The position numbers were made by a program, and so were the translations under genes. Below are positions 17,180 through 25,599 of a stretch of DNA of 35,531 bases, one piece after another. How positions within the stretch are numbered: position 1 is the first letter of the stretch; the number at the start of each line of letters is the position of its first letter. The notes under the pieces are model-generated. The model did not search any database, was not told where the DNA came from, and worked only from the letters and a program-made list of their open reading frames with translations. Source of the stretch: Helicobacter japonicus (GTDB lineage: Bacteria; Campylobacterota; Campylobacteria; Campylobacterales; Helicobacteraceae); contig NZ_JRMQ02000015.1 in assembly GCF_000762845.2 (NCBI RefSeq), positions 1 to 35,531 on the forward strand, written 5' to 3'.

Positions 17180-18217
17180 TTATTCATTAGATTCTGGCTC
17201 ATCAGGCAAAGGCAGAATCTCATCTTTTGCACCAATTTGCTCTTTAATCTTTGCAATAATTTCTTCTGCCAAAGCCTTATCTTCTTTAAGCAAAAGTTTT
17301 GCATTTTCTCTACCTTGCCCTAGCTTTTTGTCATTATAGCTAAGCCACGCACCACTTTTATCAATAATATCAAGCTTAATACCATAATCGATAATTTCAC
17401 CCTCTTTACTAATACCCTCGCCAAACATAATATCAAACTCTGCTTCACGGAATGGTGGGGCTACTTTATTTTTAACAACTTTTGCTTTTGTGCGATTCCC
17501 AATTTGCTGGTCATTTTGCTTTAAAGTCGCAACACGCCGCACATCAATACGCACACTCGCATAAAACTTTAGTGCATTACCACCTGTGGTAGTTTCTGGA
17601 CTGCCATATCCCATTGTGCCAATTTTCATACGAATTTGATTGATAAAAATTAAAGTTGCATTCATTTTATGAAGCACACCTGTGATTTTACGCAAAGCAT
17701 GGCTCATAAGCCGCGCTTGTAATCCCACGTGCTGGTCTCCCATATCACCTTCAATTTCTGCTTTTGGCGTAAGGGCAGCCACCGAATCTATAACAATTAA
17801 ATCTACTGCTCCACTACGCGTGAGTGTTTCTAAAATCTCTAGGGCTTGCTCTCCTGTATCGGGTTGAGACACGAGTAGATTCTCTGTATCAACTCCTAAA
17901 CGTTTGGCATAATACACATCAAGTGCGTGTTCTGCATCTATAAAAGCGCATATTCCTCCATTTCTTTGACATTCTGCCACAATTTGAAGACTTAACGTTG
18001 TCTTTCCACTTGATTCTGGACCATAAATTTCAATAATTCTTCCCTTAGGTACTCCACCAATACCAAGTGCCATATCGAGTCCAAGTGAACCTGTAGAAAT
18101 ACTATCGATTTTTTCTACTTGCTTGTCACCTAAACGCACCAAAGCACCTTTACCAAATGCCTTATCAATTTGCTTAAGGGCTAACTCAATGGCTTTTTGT
18201 TTTTTTTCATCTATCAT
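17180..18217 (-). CDS. recA: Recombinase RecA
   Basis: 345 residues, close to the H. pylori length. Walker [10 protein letters not shown], Walker [14 protein letters not shown], the L1 and L2 regions around [14 protein letters not shown] and [20 protein letters not shown], and [11 protein letters not shown] are all intact. No intein. It catalyses strand exchange in recombinational repair and transformation. AAAGGACAAAA precedes the ATG. Transcription probably starts from the palindromic promoter region shared with mqnD. No LexA-type SOS box is evident and Helicobacter lacks a classical SOS system. Confidence 0.97.
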   Translation of the reverse strand: MIDEKKQKAIELALKQIDKAFGKGALVRLGDKQVEKIDSISTGSLGLDMALGIGGVPKGRIIEIYGPESSGKTTLSLQIVAECQRNGGICAFIDAEHALDVYYAKRLGVDTENLLVSQPDTGEQALEILETLTRSGAVDLIVIDSVAALTPKAEIEGDMGDQHVGLQARLMSHALRKITGVLHKMNATLIFINQIRMKIGTMGYGSPETTTGGNALKFYASVRIDVRRVATLKQNDQQIGNRTKAKVVKNKVAPPFREAEFDIMFGEGISKEGEIIDYGIKLDIIDKSGAWLSYNDKKLGQGRENAKLLLKEDKALAEEIIAKIKEQIGAKDEILPLPDEPESNE

Positions 18218-18268
18218 TTTTGTCCTTTAGTCATCATATTCACATAAAATAGTGCGATTTTATCTAAG

Positions 18269-18300
18269 TTTGACTAAATTATCCTTATAATTTAGTCAAA
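18269..18300. promoter_or_regulatory. Perfect palindrome covering divergent recA/mqnD -10 elements
   Basis: TTTGACTAAATTAT, CCTT, ATAATTTAGTCAAA: 14-bp perfect arms with a 4-nt centre. The right arm plus centre holds TATAAT (18286-18291) for mqnD; the left arm read on the minus strand holds GATAAT for recA. Each -10 is followed by TTAGTCA. This could be a dimer-binding operator or simply mirrored promoters. Confidence 0.55.
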
Positions 18301-18317
18301 AAGCACAAGGAGAAATA

Positions 18318-19175
18318 ATGATAAACCTCGCTCATAGCCCTGATGCTGATGATTTATTTATGTATTATGCAATTGTTTTTGGGTGGGTAGATTCTACAAA
18401 ATTACAATTTTCAAACACTGCAAAAGACATTCAAACGCTCAATCTTGCAACTTTGCGTGGCGAGTATGATGTGAGTGCAATTTCATTTGCACTCTATCCA
18501 TTGGTCGCACAAAATTACACACTTTTGCGCACAGGTGTGAGCTTTGGCAATGGTTATGGACCAAAGCTTATTAAACGCAAAGACAAGATTCTTAAAAAAC
18601 ATTTCAAAGTTGCCCTAAGTGGAGAACATACCACAAATGCGATGATATTTAAAATAGCCTATCCCCACGCGCGTATTGTGTATAAAAATTTCCTCGATAT
18701 CGAATCAGCTGTGCTTAATGGGGAAGTAGATGCAGGTGTGCTCATACACGAATCGATTCTAAATTTCAATGAAAATCTATGCGTAGAAGCTGAAATATGG
18801 GATATATGGCAGGATTTAAGTGGCGGAAATTTACCCTTGCCTCTTGGTGGTATGGCATTACGCCGCTCACTTCCTCTCACCACAGCCATAGAATGTGAAT
18901 ATCTCTTGACAAAAGCAGTGCGTATTGCTGTGCAAAATAAAGCAATATTAAGCCAAATGCTTTTAGAACGAGGCATTATCCGTGTCAATGCAGAAGAACT
19001 TGATACCTACCTCAATCTCTATGCTAATGAAGATTCTATATCTATGAATGAATCTGAAATACAGGCAGTAGATAAGCTTTTTGAATTAGGATTTAAAGCA
19101 GGACTTTACCCACAGATTCTTAAAGCACAGGATTATTTTATCCCCACAGAATACAAAGAATTAAGGTTTTCTTAA
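18318..19175 (+). CDS. mqnD: 1,4-dihydroxy-6-naphthoate synthase (MqnD) of the futalosine menaquinone pathway
   Basis: 285 residues, soluble, with the periplasmic-binding-protein fold of the MqnA/MqnD family. The N-terminal LAHSPDADDLFMYYAI corresponds to the SPCPND motif of MqnD, and YDVSAISFALYPLV with GVSFGNGYGPKLI fits MqnD rather than MqnA. It would cleave cyclic dehypoxanthine futalosine to 1,4-dihydroxy-6-naphthoate. Helicobacter makes menaquinone only by this route. AAGGAG precedes the ATG. It diverges from recA, and both -10 boxes lie in a shared palindrome. Confidence 0.85.
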   Translation: MINLAHSPDADDLFMYYAIVFGWVDSTKLQFSNTAKDIQTLNLATLRGEYDVSAISFALYPLVAQNYTLLRTGVSFGNGYGPKLIKRKDKILKKHFKVALSGEHTTNAMIFKIAYPHARIVYKNFLDIESAVLNGEVDAGVLIHESILNFNENLCVEAEIWDIWQDLSGGNLPLPLGGMALRRSLPLTTAIECEYLLTKAVRIAVQNKAILSQMLLERGIIRVNAEELDTYLNLYANEDSISMNESEIQAVDKLFELGFKAGLYPQILKAQDYFIPTEYKELRFS

Positions 19176-19223
19176 AATATACCTTATCATAAGTGCTAAA
19201 ATTCACATTATAGAATAAAAACT

Positions 19224-19802
19224 CTAAAGAGCAATTCCAAAACAACGAATACCTGCAAAACCACCCACCCCTAAATTTTGGAGATACGGAATCAAATCTT
19301 TTGTCATACCACCAAGTGCAATAACACGTGAGCGCAGAGCATAGGGGATATGTTCAAATACCTCTAAACCCAATGCCTTACCCTTATTTGGTGTGGCACA
19401 TATAGGGCTTAAAGTGCAATAATCTGCCCCAAGTTCTAAAGCATATATCACCTCATCTACATTGTGTGCGCTATAACCTATAAGTTTTTTAGCATCCATT
19501 TGCTTATCATATGCCATCTTTAATGGTGAGATATAATCTAACAAATGAGATTTTAAATGCACACCTCCGAATTGTAAAGATGATTCTAATATATGAGGAA
19601 GACTCGTAAAAGGAAGATTCAGTAAAAGTGTCTTATGAAAAGGGGTAAGTGTTTGCACAAAATGAGGAAGAAATGCATCACTTTGTGAGCGATACATAAT
19701 CCAATCTACTCCTAATTTAGGTAGGTGTAAAGCAAGTGTATCGATATACCCTCTGCTGAGAGAGGGGGTAACAAGAAGGGTGATAAAACTAGTGGTCTGC
19801 AT
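19224..19802 (-). CDS. ThiE/TenI-family protein (thiamine phosphate synthase-like)
   Basis: 192 residues from the ATG at 19802 (a TTG one codon earlier is also possible). TIM-barrel marks are GGVHLKS (GxHL), [32 protein letters not shown] and GFAGIRCF. These are shared by ThiE, which joins the thiazole and pyrimidine phosphates, and TenI, the thiazole tautomerase. The lack of other thi genes nearby and its relatively divergent N-terminus leave the choice open. It overlaps the end of atpB by 14 bp and has no clear ribosome site of its own, suggesting coupled translation. Confidence 0.72.
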   Translation of the reverse strand: MQTTSFITLLVTPSLSRGYIDTLALHLPKLGVDWIMYRSQSDAFLPHFVQTLTPFHKTLLLNLPFTSLPHILESSLQFGGVHLKSHLLDYISPLKMAYDKQMDAKKLIGYSAHNVDEVIYALELGADYCTLSPICATPNKGKALGLEVFEHIPYALRSRVIALGGMTKDLIPYLQNLGVGGFAGIRCFGIAL

Positions 19803-20469
19803 CAACGGCTACTGCGCCGTGAATATATACATAAGTGAGAATCATAAACACAAATGCTTGAAGTAATGCCATAAAAGTTAAAATTGCAAATGGAGCGACA
19901 GGCACAACCCAAGGAGCAAGCATAAGCATAACAAGCAAAAACATATCATCACCTTTGATATTTCCAAAAAGCCGGAAAGAAAGTGAAATAATACGTGAAA
20001 AATGTGAAATAATTTCAACAGGGAACATAAGTGGAGCAAGCCACCATACGGGACCCATAAAATGCTTCACATACTTAACTATACCTTGAGCACGAATACC
20101 TTCAAAGTGATAATAGAAAAAAACAACCAAAGCCAAAACAAGTGTAAAGCTCCAGCTTGAAGTTGGAGCTTCAAAACCCGGGATAATACCAATAGCGTTA
20201 CCAAAAAATACTAAAAATGCAATAGTGGCGGCAAGTGGAAAATATTTGCGTGCTACTTCCTCTCCCACAATGTCTTTTGAAAAACTAATGATACCAGAGA
20301 TAATAAATTCAAATACATTCTGTATGCCACTTGGCACTACCTGCATTTTATGTGTTGCGTATCGTGCAAGGATAAGTATGATAATCGCCACAAGCACTGT
20401 ATGGAATCCAATGATAAAATCGTGATTGCCATTAAGCAAACCAGCAAAGGTAAAAACTCTATTATCCAT
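19789..20469 (-). CDS. atpB: F-type ATP synthase subunit a
   Basis: 226 residues with five or six membrane helices. The key block is [15 protein letters not shown], whose Arg (SFRLFGN) is the proton-channel arginine. [20 protein letters not shown] is the conserved C-terminal helix with its Gln. Subunit a forms the proton half-channels of Fo. Usually atpB lies with the other atp genes, but in Campylobacterota it is separate, as here. GGGG/AAAGGGG precedes the ATG and a CATAAT -10 lies at 20498-20503 (minus strand), so it probably has its own promoter. Confidence 0.95.
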   Translation of the reverse strand: MDNRVFTFAGLLNGNHDFIIGFHTVLVAIIILILARYATHKMQVVPSGIQNVFEFIISGIISFSKDIVGEEVARKYFPLAATIAFLVFFGNAIGIIPGFEAPTSSWSFTLVLALVVFFYYHFEGIRAQGIVKYVKHFMGPVWWLAPLMFPVEIISHFSRIISLSFRLFGNIKGDDMFLLVMLMLAPWVVPVAPFAILTFMALLQAFVFMILTYVYIHGAVAVDADH

Positions 20470-20497
20470 AATAACCCCTTTATTTCTAATTCTTAGG

Positions 20498-20503
20498 ATT
20501 ATG
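20498..20503 (-). promoter_or_regulatory. Candidate -10 for atpB
   Basis: CATAAT on the minus strand in the 74-bp gap between atpB and lptG, about 30 nt before the atpB ATG. Only one box is visible, so support is modest. Confidence 0.35.
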
Positions 20504-20543
20504 CCTAATTTTTTGTTTAGTTTTGCTTTAAATCTATATTATT

Positions 20544-21620
20544 TTATGAAAACTTTTGATTTAAATGTCGAATATGCCACAAAAATACAACAAATAAGAT
20601 TCCCATAGGAAGTAATAGTCCAATTTCTGGGTATATAAGACCCGCTACACTGAGTTGTGAAAGAGAGAAAAAAAGTCCCCATATCGCTAAAGCAGCAATA
20701 ATAGATGCAAAACTAATTAAAGTAAGATTCCCATATCGAGGCAATGAAGGAATGTAATAAGCAATAATTGCAATACAAAGAGGAACAAAAAATGGAATAA
20801 TAAGTAAGCTATAGAGAATCCCACGTATTTTATCTGAACTTACACCTTGTTTATAAGCAATTTTTAAAGAAGCAAAGGCATCAATCAATGAAGCTGTTGG
20901 TTTATCTTGTGCGATTGTTTCAAGCACTTTAAAACTAAAACCTTGGAGCGTTTCTAACTCCTCATTTATACTCATCTGTAAAGGGTCGCTCCCAAGTGCG
21001 AGATTTGGAGAAATATCCACACTTTTAGCATTTTTTAGAATCCACGCATTACGTTCAAAAAAAGCGTCTTTGCTCTCGTGATAACCTATAAGCTTATGCT
21101 CATCATTAAGTATGAAAATTTTAATGCCCTCCACCCTTGCCTCACCACTTGAAAGCGGGTAAAGTTTGCGCACAAAAATGTATTGATTACCACTTTTTAG
21201 CAAAAGATTTTCACGCACATTTTGCAAATTTTGATAAACAATGCTTTCTGCATATTCTTGTGCATAAGCAAATGGTGTTGCATTCAGTCCAATATAACCT
21301 AAAGTAAAAATGCTTGAAACACAAAGCAAGGGAAATAAAATCTTCCGCTTAGAATATCCTAGAGCCATAAAAGCTGTTAATTGAGAACTTTTCAAAAATG
21401 CCATATAAAACAAAATTGAAGAAAGCACGAGTGATATAGGCAAAGTATAGGTTAAAGCATAAATTCCATCGTAAAAAAGAAACAAAATAAGCAAATTTGC
21501 AGAATCGGGTAAATCATCAACATATCTAAGTGTATCAATAGCAATAAAAAACCCTTCTAAAGCAAAAAAAACAATAAAAAAATACTTCAAATAATAAAGG
21601 CTTATAAAACGAAAAATCAT
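20544..21620 (-). CDS. lptG: LptF/LptG (YjgP/YjgQ) family LPS export permease
   Basis: 358 residues. Membrane helices are near 6-30, 45-70 and 98-118 at the N-terminus and 262-350 at the C-terminus, around a periplasmic beta-jellyroll (about 125-250). The start MIFRFISLYYLKYFFIVFFA is typical of the family. With LptB2 and the partner permease it extracts LPS from the inner membrane. LptF and LptG cannot be told apart reliably by eye; LptG is chosen from the H. pylori neighbour order rplY-pth-lptG. The ATG overlaps the pth stop by 4 bp (ATGA). Confidence 0.82.
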   Translation of the reverse strand: MIFRFISLYYLKYFFIVFFALEGFFIAIDTLRYVDDLPDSANLLILFLFYDGIYALTYTLPISLVLSSILFYMAFLKSSQLTAFMALGYSKRKILFPLLCVSSIFTLGYIGLNATPFAYAQEYAESIVYQNLQNVRENLLLKSGNQYIFVRKLYPLSSGEARVEGIKIFILNDEHKLIGYHESKDAFFERNAWILKNAKSVDISPNLALGSDPLQMSINEELETLQGFSFKVLETIAQDKPTASLIDAFASLKIAYKQGVSSDKIRGILYSLLIIPFFVPLCIAIIAYYIPSLPRYGNLTLISFASIIAALAIWGLFFSLSQLSVAGLIYPEIGLLLPMGILFVVFLWHIRHLNQKFS

Positions 21621-22306
21621 ATTTTGCCTTTTTGGGATAAAACATCTTGACTTATAGATTTATCCTTAGGCAATTCCTGAATGGCTTGACTGCAATGATC
21701 TTGTTTTAAATTTTTTTTATTACTTTGTCTTAATGTAAAGTGATTCTGTAAAAATGCGAGAATATTTTGTATATCATCTTCACAAGTATTGCAAAAGTGC
21801 ATAATAGCTTCTTGCATACAAGGTGCTACTTGCAAAAAATGCTTTTTTTCTTGCTCACTAAAATCACTTAATACATAATGCACAACATCTTGCTGTGCAT
21901 TTCTACCTATGCCAAAACGAAGTCGTAAATACTGCTCACCCATAGCTTTATCTATAGATTTTAAGCCATTATGCCCACCACTTGAACCACCAAATTTGAA
22001 ACGAATATCACCAAATGCAAGGTCAATGTCATCATATACAACCATTGTATGCCTAATATCAAAATATCGCACAAAAGGCGCAATAGATTCGCCAGAGAGA
22101 TTCATAAAAGTTTGGGGTTTGAGAAAAAAGACTTTATGGAAATCTGTCTGCAATGTAGCAACCTGTGCATTAAACTTTTTATCAAAACTGAATACCAATC
22201 CTAAATCTTGTGATAAAAAATCCAGCACCATAAAACCGACATTATGCCGAGTATTTTGATACTTGACACCCGGATTGCCAAGCCCTGCAACAAGAAGGCA
22301 GGACAT
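21617..22306 (-). CDS. pth: Peptidyl-tRNA hydrolase
   Basis: 229 residues. Catalytic His is in NTRHNVGF (H21) and the second active-site acid in VVYDDIDLAFG; KPQTFMNLSGES and GGSSGGHNGLKSI are the tRNA and peptide-binding loops. It frees peptides from prematurely released tRNA. Most bacterial Pth proteins are about 185-195 residues; the extra 35 or so here form a polar, Lys/Gln-rich tail (after HFTLRQSNKKN) with no fold I can name. Overlaps rplY (TAATG) and lptG (ATGA), so the three genes form one operon. Confidence 0.94.
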   Translation of the reverse strand: MSCLLVAGLGNPGVKYQNTRHNVGFMVLDFLSQDLGLVFSFDKKFNAQVATLQTDFHKVFFLKPQTFMNLSGESIAPFVRYFDIRHTMVVYDDIDLAFGDIRFKFGGSSGGHNGLKSIDKAMGEQYLRLRFGIGRNAQQDVVHYVLSDFSEQEKKHFLQVAPCMQEAIMHFCNTCEDDIQNILAFLQNHFTLRQSNKKNLKQDHCSQAIQELPKDKSISQDVLSQKGKI

Positions 22307-22842
22307 TATTTAGCTTTAATCACTCCAACAACTGCCACAGATGGGTTATTAATCACACTTACACCATTAAGCTGTGGTAAATCACGCACAAGAATAGAAT
22401 CTCCTACATCTAAATCACTTACATCAAGTTCATAGGCATTAGGAAGATTCTCTGGGCTACACTTAACACTAATACGCTTTGTAGAAACAAAAAGCACACC
22501 TTTATTTTTTAGCCCCTTAGCATTACCCTTAACATTTACAGGCACTTTATATTTACTTACTACGCCTTTTTGAGCTAAAAGCAAATCCACGTGAATAATC
22601 ATATTTGTTACAGGATCTTTTTGATACTCTTGAACTACTACATCTAAGGTCTTGTTGCCGACTTTTACAGGGAAAATCAAAGTGCTCTTATGTTTAATGG
22701 TTTTAATAAAATCATTAAGTTTAAAGGCACAATGAATATTTTCCTGCCCTTTACCATAGATATTTGCAATTAGATAACCATCATTCCTCAAAGCTTTTGC
22801 TTGAGATTTTGAAATACTCTCTCTAATTTGTCCTTCTAACAT
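22306..22842 (-). CDS. rplY: 50S ribosomal protein L25 (Ctc/TL5 type)
   Basis: 178 residues starting at [20 protein letters not shown]. The ATG at 22842 has AAAGGA in good position; an upstream in-frame ATG (22875) would add 11 residues lying in the terminator/promoter and is unlikely. The N-terminal half is the 5S rRNA-binding L25 domain and the C-terminal half (about 95-178, with [20 protein letters not shown]) the TL5/CTC beta domain. It binds 5S rRNA in the large subunit. First gene of rplY-pth-lptG; its extended -10 is at 22874-22882. Confidence 0.94.
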   Translation of the reverse strand: MLEGQIRESISKSQAKALRNDGYLIANIYGKGQENIHCAFKLNDFIKTIKHKSTLIFPVKVGNKTLDVVVQEYQKDPVTNMIIHVDLLLAQKGVVSKYKVPVNVKGNAKGLKNKGVLFVSTKRISVKCSPENLPNAYELDVSDLDVGDSILVRDLPQLNGVSVINNPSVAVVGVIKAK

Positions 22843-22862
22843 TGTATGTCCTTTGTGAAAAA

Positions 22863-22894
22863 TTAAGGGTCGCATTATAGCAAAAAACCCTTAA
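22863..22894 (-). terminator. Rho-independent terminator of gltA
   Basis: On the minus strand TTAAGGGT, 16-nt loop, ACCCTTAA, then TTTTT. The 8-bp stem is perfect and begins 11 bp after the gltA stop. Confidence 0.7.
22874..22882 (-). promoter_or_regulatory. Extended -10 promoter of rplY inside the gltA terminator loop
   Basis: Minus-strand TGCTATAAT, a perfect TGn-TATAAT, located in the loop of the terminator hairpin. The expected start, near 22867, falls in the 3' stem, about 25 nt before the rplY ATG. Confidence 0.65.
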
Positions 22895-22905
22895 ATACAC
22901 TTGAG

Positions 22906-24189
22906 TTAATCGCCTATATATACTTGTCGTGGTCGTGTAATTCTCGTGGTTGGATCTTTGATGTGCTCCAAAAGTTGCGCGCACCAGCCAGGCATACGCC
23001 CAATAACAAAAATAGGTGTAAAAAGTGATACTGGAATCTTGAGTGCAGAAAGAATAATACCAGAATAAAAATCAACATTTGGATAAAGATTTCTTTCTAC
23101 AAAGTAGCTATCACTCAAGGCGACTTCCTCAACCTTATGAGCCAAATCACTCAAACGTGAATCCATTTTAATGCCTTTTTTATCAAGATCATCTTTAAGT
23201 TTTTTTAGAATCTTTGCGCGTGGGTCGTAGTTTTTATATACACGATGTCCAAAGCCCATAAGCCTAAATGGGTCATTTTTATCTTTAGCTTTGGCAATGA
23301 ATTTATCTACATTTTTTGCATCACCAATTTCATTTAGCATATCAAGCACTTTTTCATTCGCTCCTCCGTGTGCAGCACCCCATAGTGCATTTATCCCTGC
23401 ACTCAATGCCGCATAAGGATGTGCGCCCGTAGAAGCAACATTACGCACGGTTGTTGTAGAAGCATTTTGTCCGTGGTCAGCGTGAAGTATAAAGATTTTA
23501 TCCAAAGCTTCCACTTCTAAAGGTGTAATTTCTGCCTCACCTTTGATAGTTTGTTTCAGTTTACCACCTGGATACGCACGAAGCATATAAAGGAAATTTT
23601 CCACATAACCACGCGCTACATCAGGATAAATGTATGGAATCCCCAAAGAATGTCGATACGCAAATGCTACAAGTGTCGTAATTTTTGCAATAGCACGTCT
23701 TGCCATTACTTGTTGCTCATCTTCACGAGACATATCTAAATGATGAAAATGGAAAGTTGAAAGAGCCGAAAAAGCTGCAGAAAGATTTGCCATAGGGTGA
23801 GCAGTATCAGGGAATGCCTTAAAAATATTAATAAGTCCTTCGTGCAAAAAGCTTCTGTGCATAAGCTCAAGCTCAAATTCTTTGGATTCTGTCTCATTGT
23901 TTGGAGCTTTGCCTGTAATGAGGAGCTTACATATATCTGTAAAGCGATACTTTTCTACAAGGTCTGCAATAGGCATACCTTTATAGAGCAGCTCACCTTC
24001 TTTGCCATTAATGTAACTAATAGTTGATTTACACCCAGCAGTTGAGCCATATCCCGGGTCATAAGAAAAGATATTGGTGCGCTCAAAAAGCTTAGAAAAA
24101 TCTACTGCTTTTGGTCCTCTCTTACATTCAATAAGGTCAAAATCAAACTTTTCTCCTGTTTCATTATTGGTTAATGTAATTGTTGCCAT
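22906..24189 (-). CDS. gltA: Citrate synthase (type II)
   Basis: 427 residues, the length of the Gram-negative hexameric type. Catalytic groups are visible: the first His in [14 protein letters not shown], the second in [15 protein letters not shown], and the Asp in the later FYSGI region (NVDFYSGI). [20 protein letters not shown] is the family signature. It condenses acetyl-CoA with oxaloacetate at the TCA entry point. AAAGGAGAAAATA precedes the ATG. It has its own promoter (24222-24230) and a terminator, so it is monocistronic. Confidence 0.97.
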   Translation of the reverse strand: MATITLTNNETGEKFDFDLIECKRGPKAVDFSKLFERTNIFSYDPGYGSTAGCKSTISYINGKEGELLYKGMPIADLVEKYRFTDICKLLITGKAPNNETESKEFELELMHRSFLHEGLINIFKAFPDTAHPMANLSAAFSALSTFHFHHLDMSREDEQQVMARRAIAKITTLVAFAYRHSLGIPYIYPDVARGYVENFLYMLRAYPGGKLKQTIKGEAEITPLEVEALDKIFILHADHGQNASTTTVRNVASTGAHPYAALSAGINALWGAAHGGANEKVLDMLNEIGDAKNVDKFIAKAKDKNDPFRLMGFGHRVYKNYDPRAKILKKLKDDLDKKGIKMDSRLSDLAHKVEEVALSDSYFVERNLYPNVDFYSGIILSALKIPVSLFTPIFVIGRMPGWCAQLLEHIKDPTTRITRPRQVYIGD

Positions 24190-24221
24190 TATTTTCTCCT
24201 TTGTAAAATATAGGTGCTTTC

Positions 24222-24230
24222 ATTATGGCA
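24222..24230 (-). promoter_or_regulatory. Extended -10 of gltA
   Basis: Minus-strand TGCCATAAT (TGn-CATAAT), about 32 bp before the gltA ATG. T8 (24233-24240) and A9 (24250-24258) tracts lie directly upstream. Confidence 0.55.
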
Positions 24231-24404
24231 CATTTTTTTTATTGAAGTCAAAAAAAAATTAAATTTTTGATAAAAATTTACCTAAAAAGTGCTAAATGAC
24301 ACATTTATTCGATTACTTATTAAAAATCTATTTAAAAGATTGTAGAAATTCTTTTGTATGATAGAATATTTAATTTCCATAGAAATCTCATAAGTAGGAC
24401 TTCA

Positions 24405-24752
24405 ATGCCAGACAACAAAATAGTCTTGACAACACAAGATAGAGAAGAACTTGCACCATTACTTAATATTACAAAAGCTGAACGCGCACTTATGCCTAAA
24501 GAAGTACTCAGCAAACTTGAACTCCTCGCAAAAGAACAAGAAGAAGGTGGATTTACAGAGATTGAAAACATTATTAATGAATCTATATCTTTTGTAAAAT
24601 CTCTTGAAGCTAAAACACTTTACGCAAATCTTAAGCCCAGTCAGCTTAAGGATTATTTGTGGTGGGAAACAAATTATCGCATTTTCCTTGCACAACGTAA
24701 ATCTCAACGCGAAAGACGCAAATGTTATAAAAACAAAACGAATAAAGAATAA
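24405..24752 (+). CDS. Small uncharacterised protein
   Basis: 115 residues from the ATG at 24405, preceded by AGGA with 5-nt spacing; a TTG 51 bp upstream has no ribosome site. I do not recognise a family. The protein is soluble and mostly helical and charged, with an acidic middle (KEQEEGGFTEIENIINES) and a strongly basic end (LAQRKSQRERRKCYKNKTNK). The basic end suggests RNA or DNA contact, but that is inference. It stands alone between gltA (divergent) and the YqiA-like gene (convergent). Normal codon use and the good ribosome site support a real gene. Confidence 0.65.
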   Translation: MPDNKIVLTTQDREELAPLLNITKAERALMPKEVLSKLELLAKEQEEGGFTEIENIINESISFVKSLEAKTLYANLKPSQLKDYLWWETNYRIFLAQRKSQRERRKCYKNKTNKE

Positions 24753-24817
24753 TAACTCTTCGTTGAAAACCATCTTGCTTACACAAGGTAGTAACTTTCA
24801 GCTCACGACGATTATAA

Positions 24818-24867
24818 ATTTTAAACCCTTAAAAATGAATGTAAATGAGTATATAAGGGTTTAAAAT
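24818..24867. terminator. Inverted repeat at the convergent ends of the small ORF and the yqiA-like gene
   Basis: ATTTTAAACCCTT (24818-24830) and AAGGGTTTAAAAT (24855-24867): 13-bp perfect arms with a 24-nt loop. It overlaps the last codons of the minus-strand gene. A/T-rich edges give U-rich tails on both strands, so a bidirectional terminator is likely. Confidence 0.5.
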
Positions 24868-25420
24868 CGGTAATAATATGCCCTCCTTCCATATATAGAA
24901 TCTGCGCGTAATACTGCCAATATGCCTGCGAAATACTGCTATCAATACGCTCATCGTTCATAGAAAGACATACTATTGTGCGTATGTCTTGAGGCATAGG
25001 GGTGCGCAAGGCAAGAGCATAACTTTGCCAATGCACTTTGCTTAGAGTGAAGTGAGATTGAGTATTGCTTATGTTTTGGGGCTTATCAATATATTTTTTA
25101 AGTTGTGCGAGAGGCTCAAACACGGGATTAAAAAACACAAGACTATGAGGCAGGGGTATATCAAGCTGCTTTGCAAAAAGGATAAGTTGCCAAAGATAAA
25201 ATGCTCCCAAGGAATTGCCGATAAAACCAAAGGGTGTATTAAGTGCAAAATCCTGCTTATAAGTCTTAAGCTGTGTCGCTAAGCTTTGCATATTTATCAT
25301 AAAATCTCCACCATTATCATATATAAGCTCAAAAGGCGCAATCCCTAAGCCCTCACATATGCGTTTATAACTTATAGAATCCTTTGAAGAGTGAAATCCG
25401 TGAGAATAAAAAAACTCCAT
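24821..25420 (-). CDS. YqiA/YcfP-like alpha/beta hydrolase (esterase)
   Basis: 199 residues, soluble. The start MEFFYSHGFHSSKDSISYKR gives the oxyanion-side HGF motif. GFIGNSLGAFY holds the nucleophile elbow (G-x-S-x-G), MNDERID the likely catalytic Asp, and EGGHIITDF the catalytic His, so the triad looks complete. YqiA-type enzymes hydrolyse short acyl esters; the natural substrate is unknown. AAGGAGACAAA precedes the ATG. It is transcribed alone, convergent with the small ORF and divergent from the FkbM gene. The last codons form part of an inverted repeat. Confidence 0.72.
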   Translation of the reverse strand: MEFFYSHGFHSSKDSISYKRICEGLGIAPFELIYDNGGDFMINMQSLATQLKTYKQDFALNTPFGFIGNSLGAFYLWQLILFAKQLDIPLPHSLVFFNPVFEPLAQLKKYIDKPQNISNTQSHFTLSKVHWQSYALALRTPMPQDIRTIVCLSMNDERIDSSISQAYWQYYAQILYMEGGHIITDFKPLYTHLHSFLRV

Positions 25421-25556
25421 TTTGTCTCCTTAAATTGAATACTTTATCGCATTGTGGTATCTTATTTCTACGTATCATAGATTCTAAGGTTAATAGAATT
25501 CTCGTCGTAATTTAATATGCAAAAACTTAAAACTTATTGTGCAATAGTGTAATTTT

Positions 25557-25565
25557 TGCTACAAT
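25557..25565 (+). promoter_or_regulatory. Extended -10 of the FkbM methyltransferase gene
   Basis: TGCTACAAT (TGn-TACAAT) preceded by a T5 run, 34 bp before the chosen ATG at 25600. Expected start is near 25572. Confidence 0.55.
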
Positions 25566-25599
25566 ACCCAAAATTTACCACAATAGTAAGGATATTTAT

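Noticed and set aside
19176-19223. Terminator between mqnD and the ThiE-like gene
   Set aside because: Only 4-5 bp stems (for example CTTAT-C-ATAAG) without a proper U tract are present, so I did not list it.
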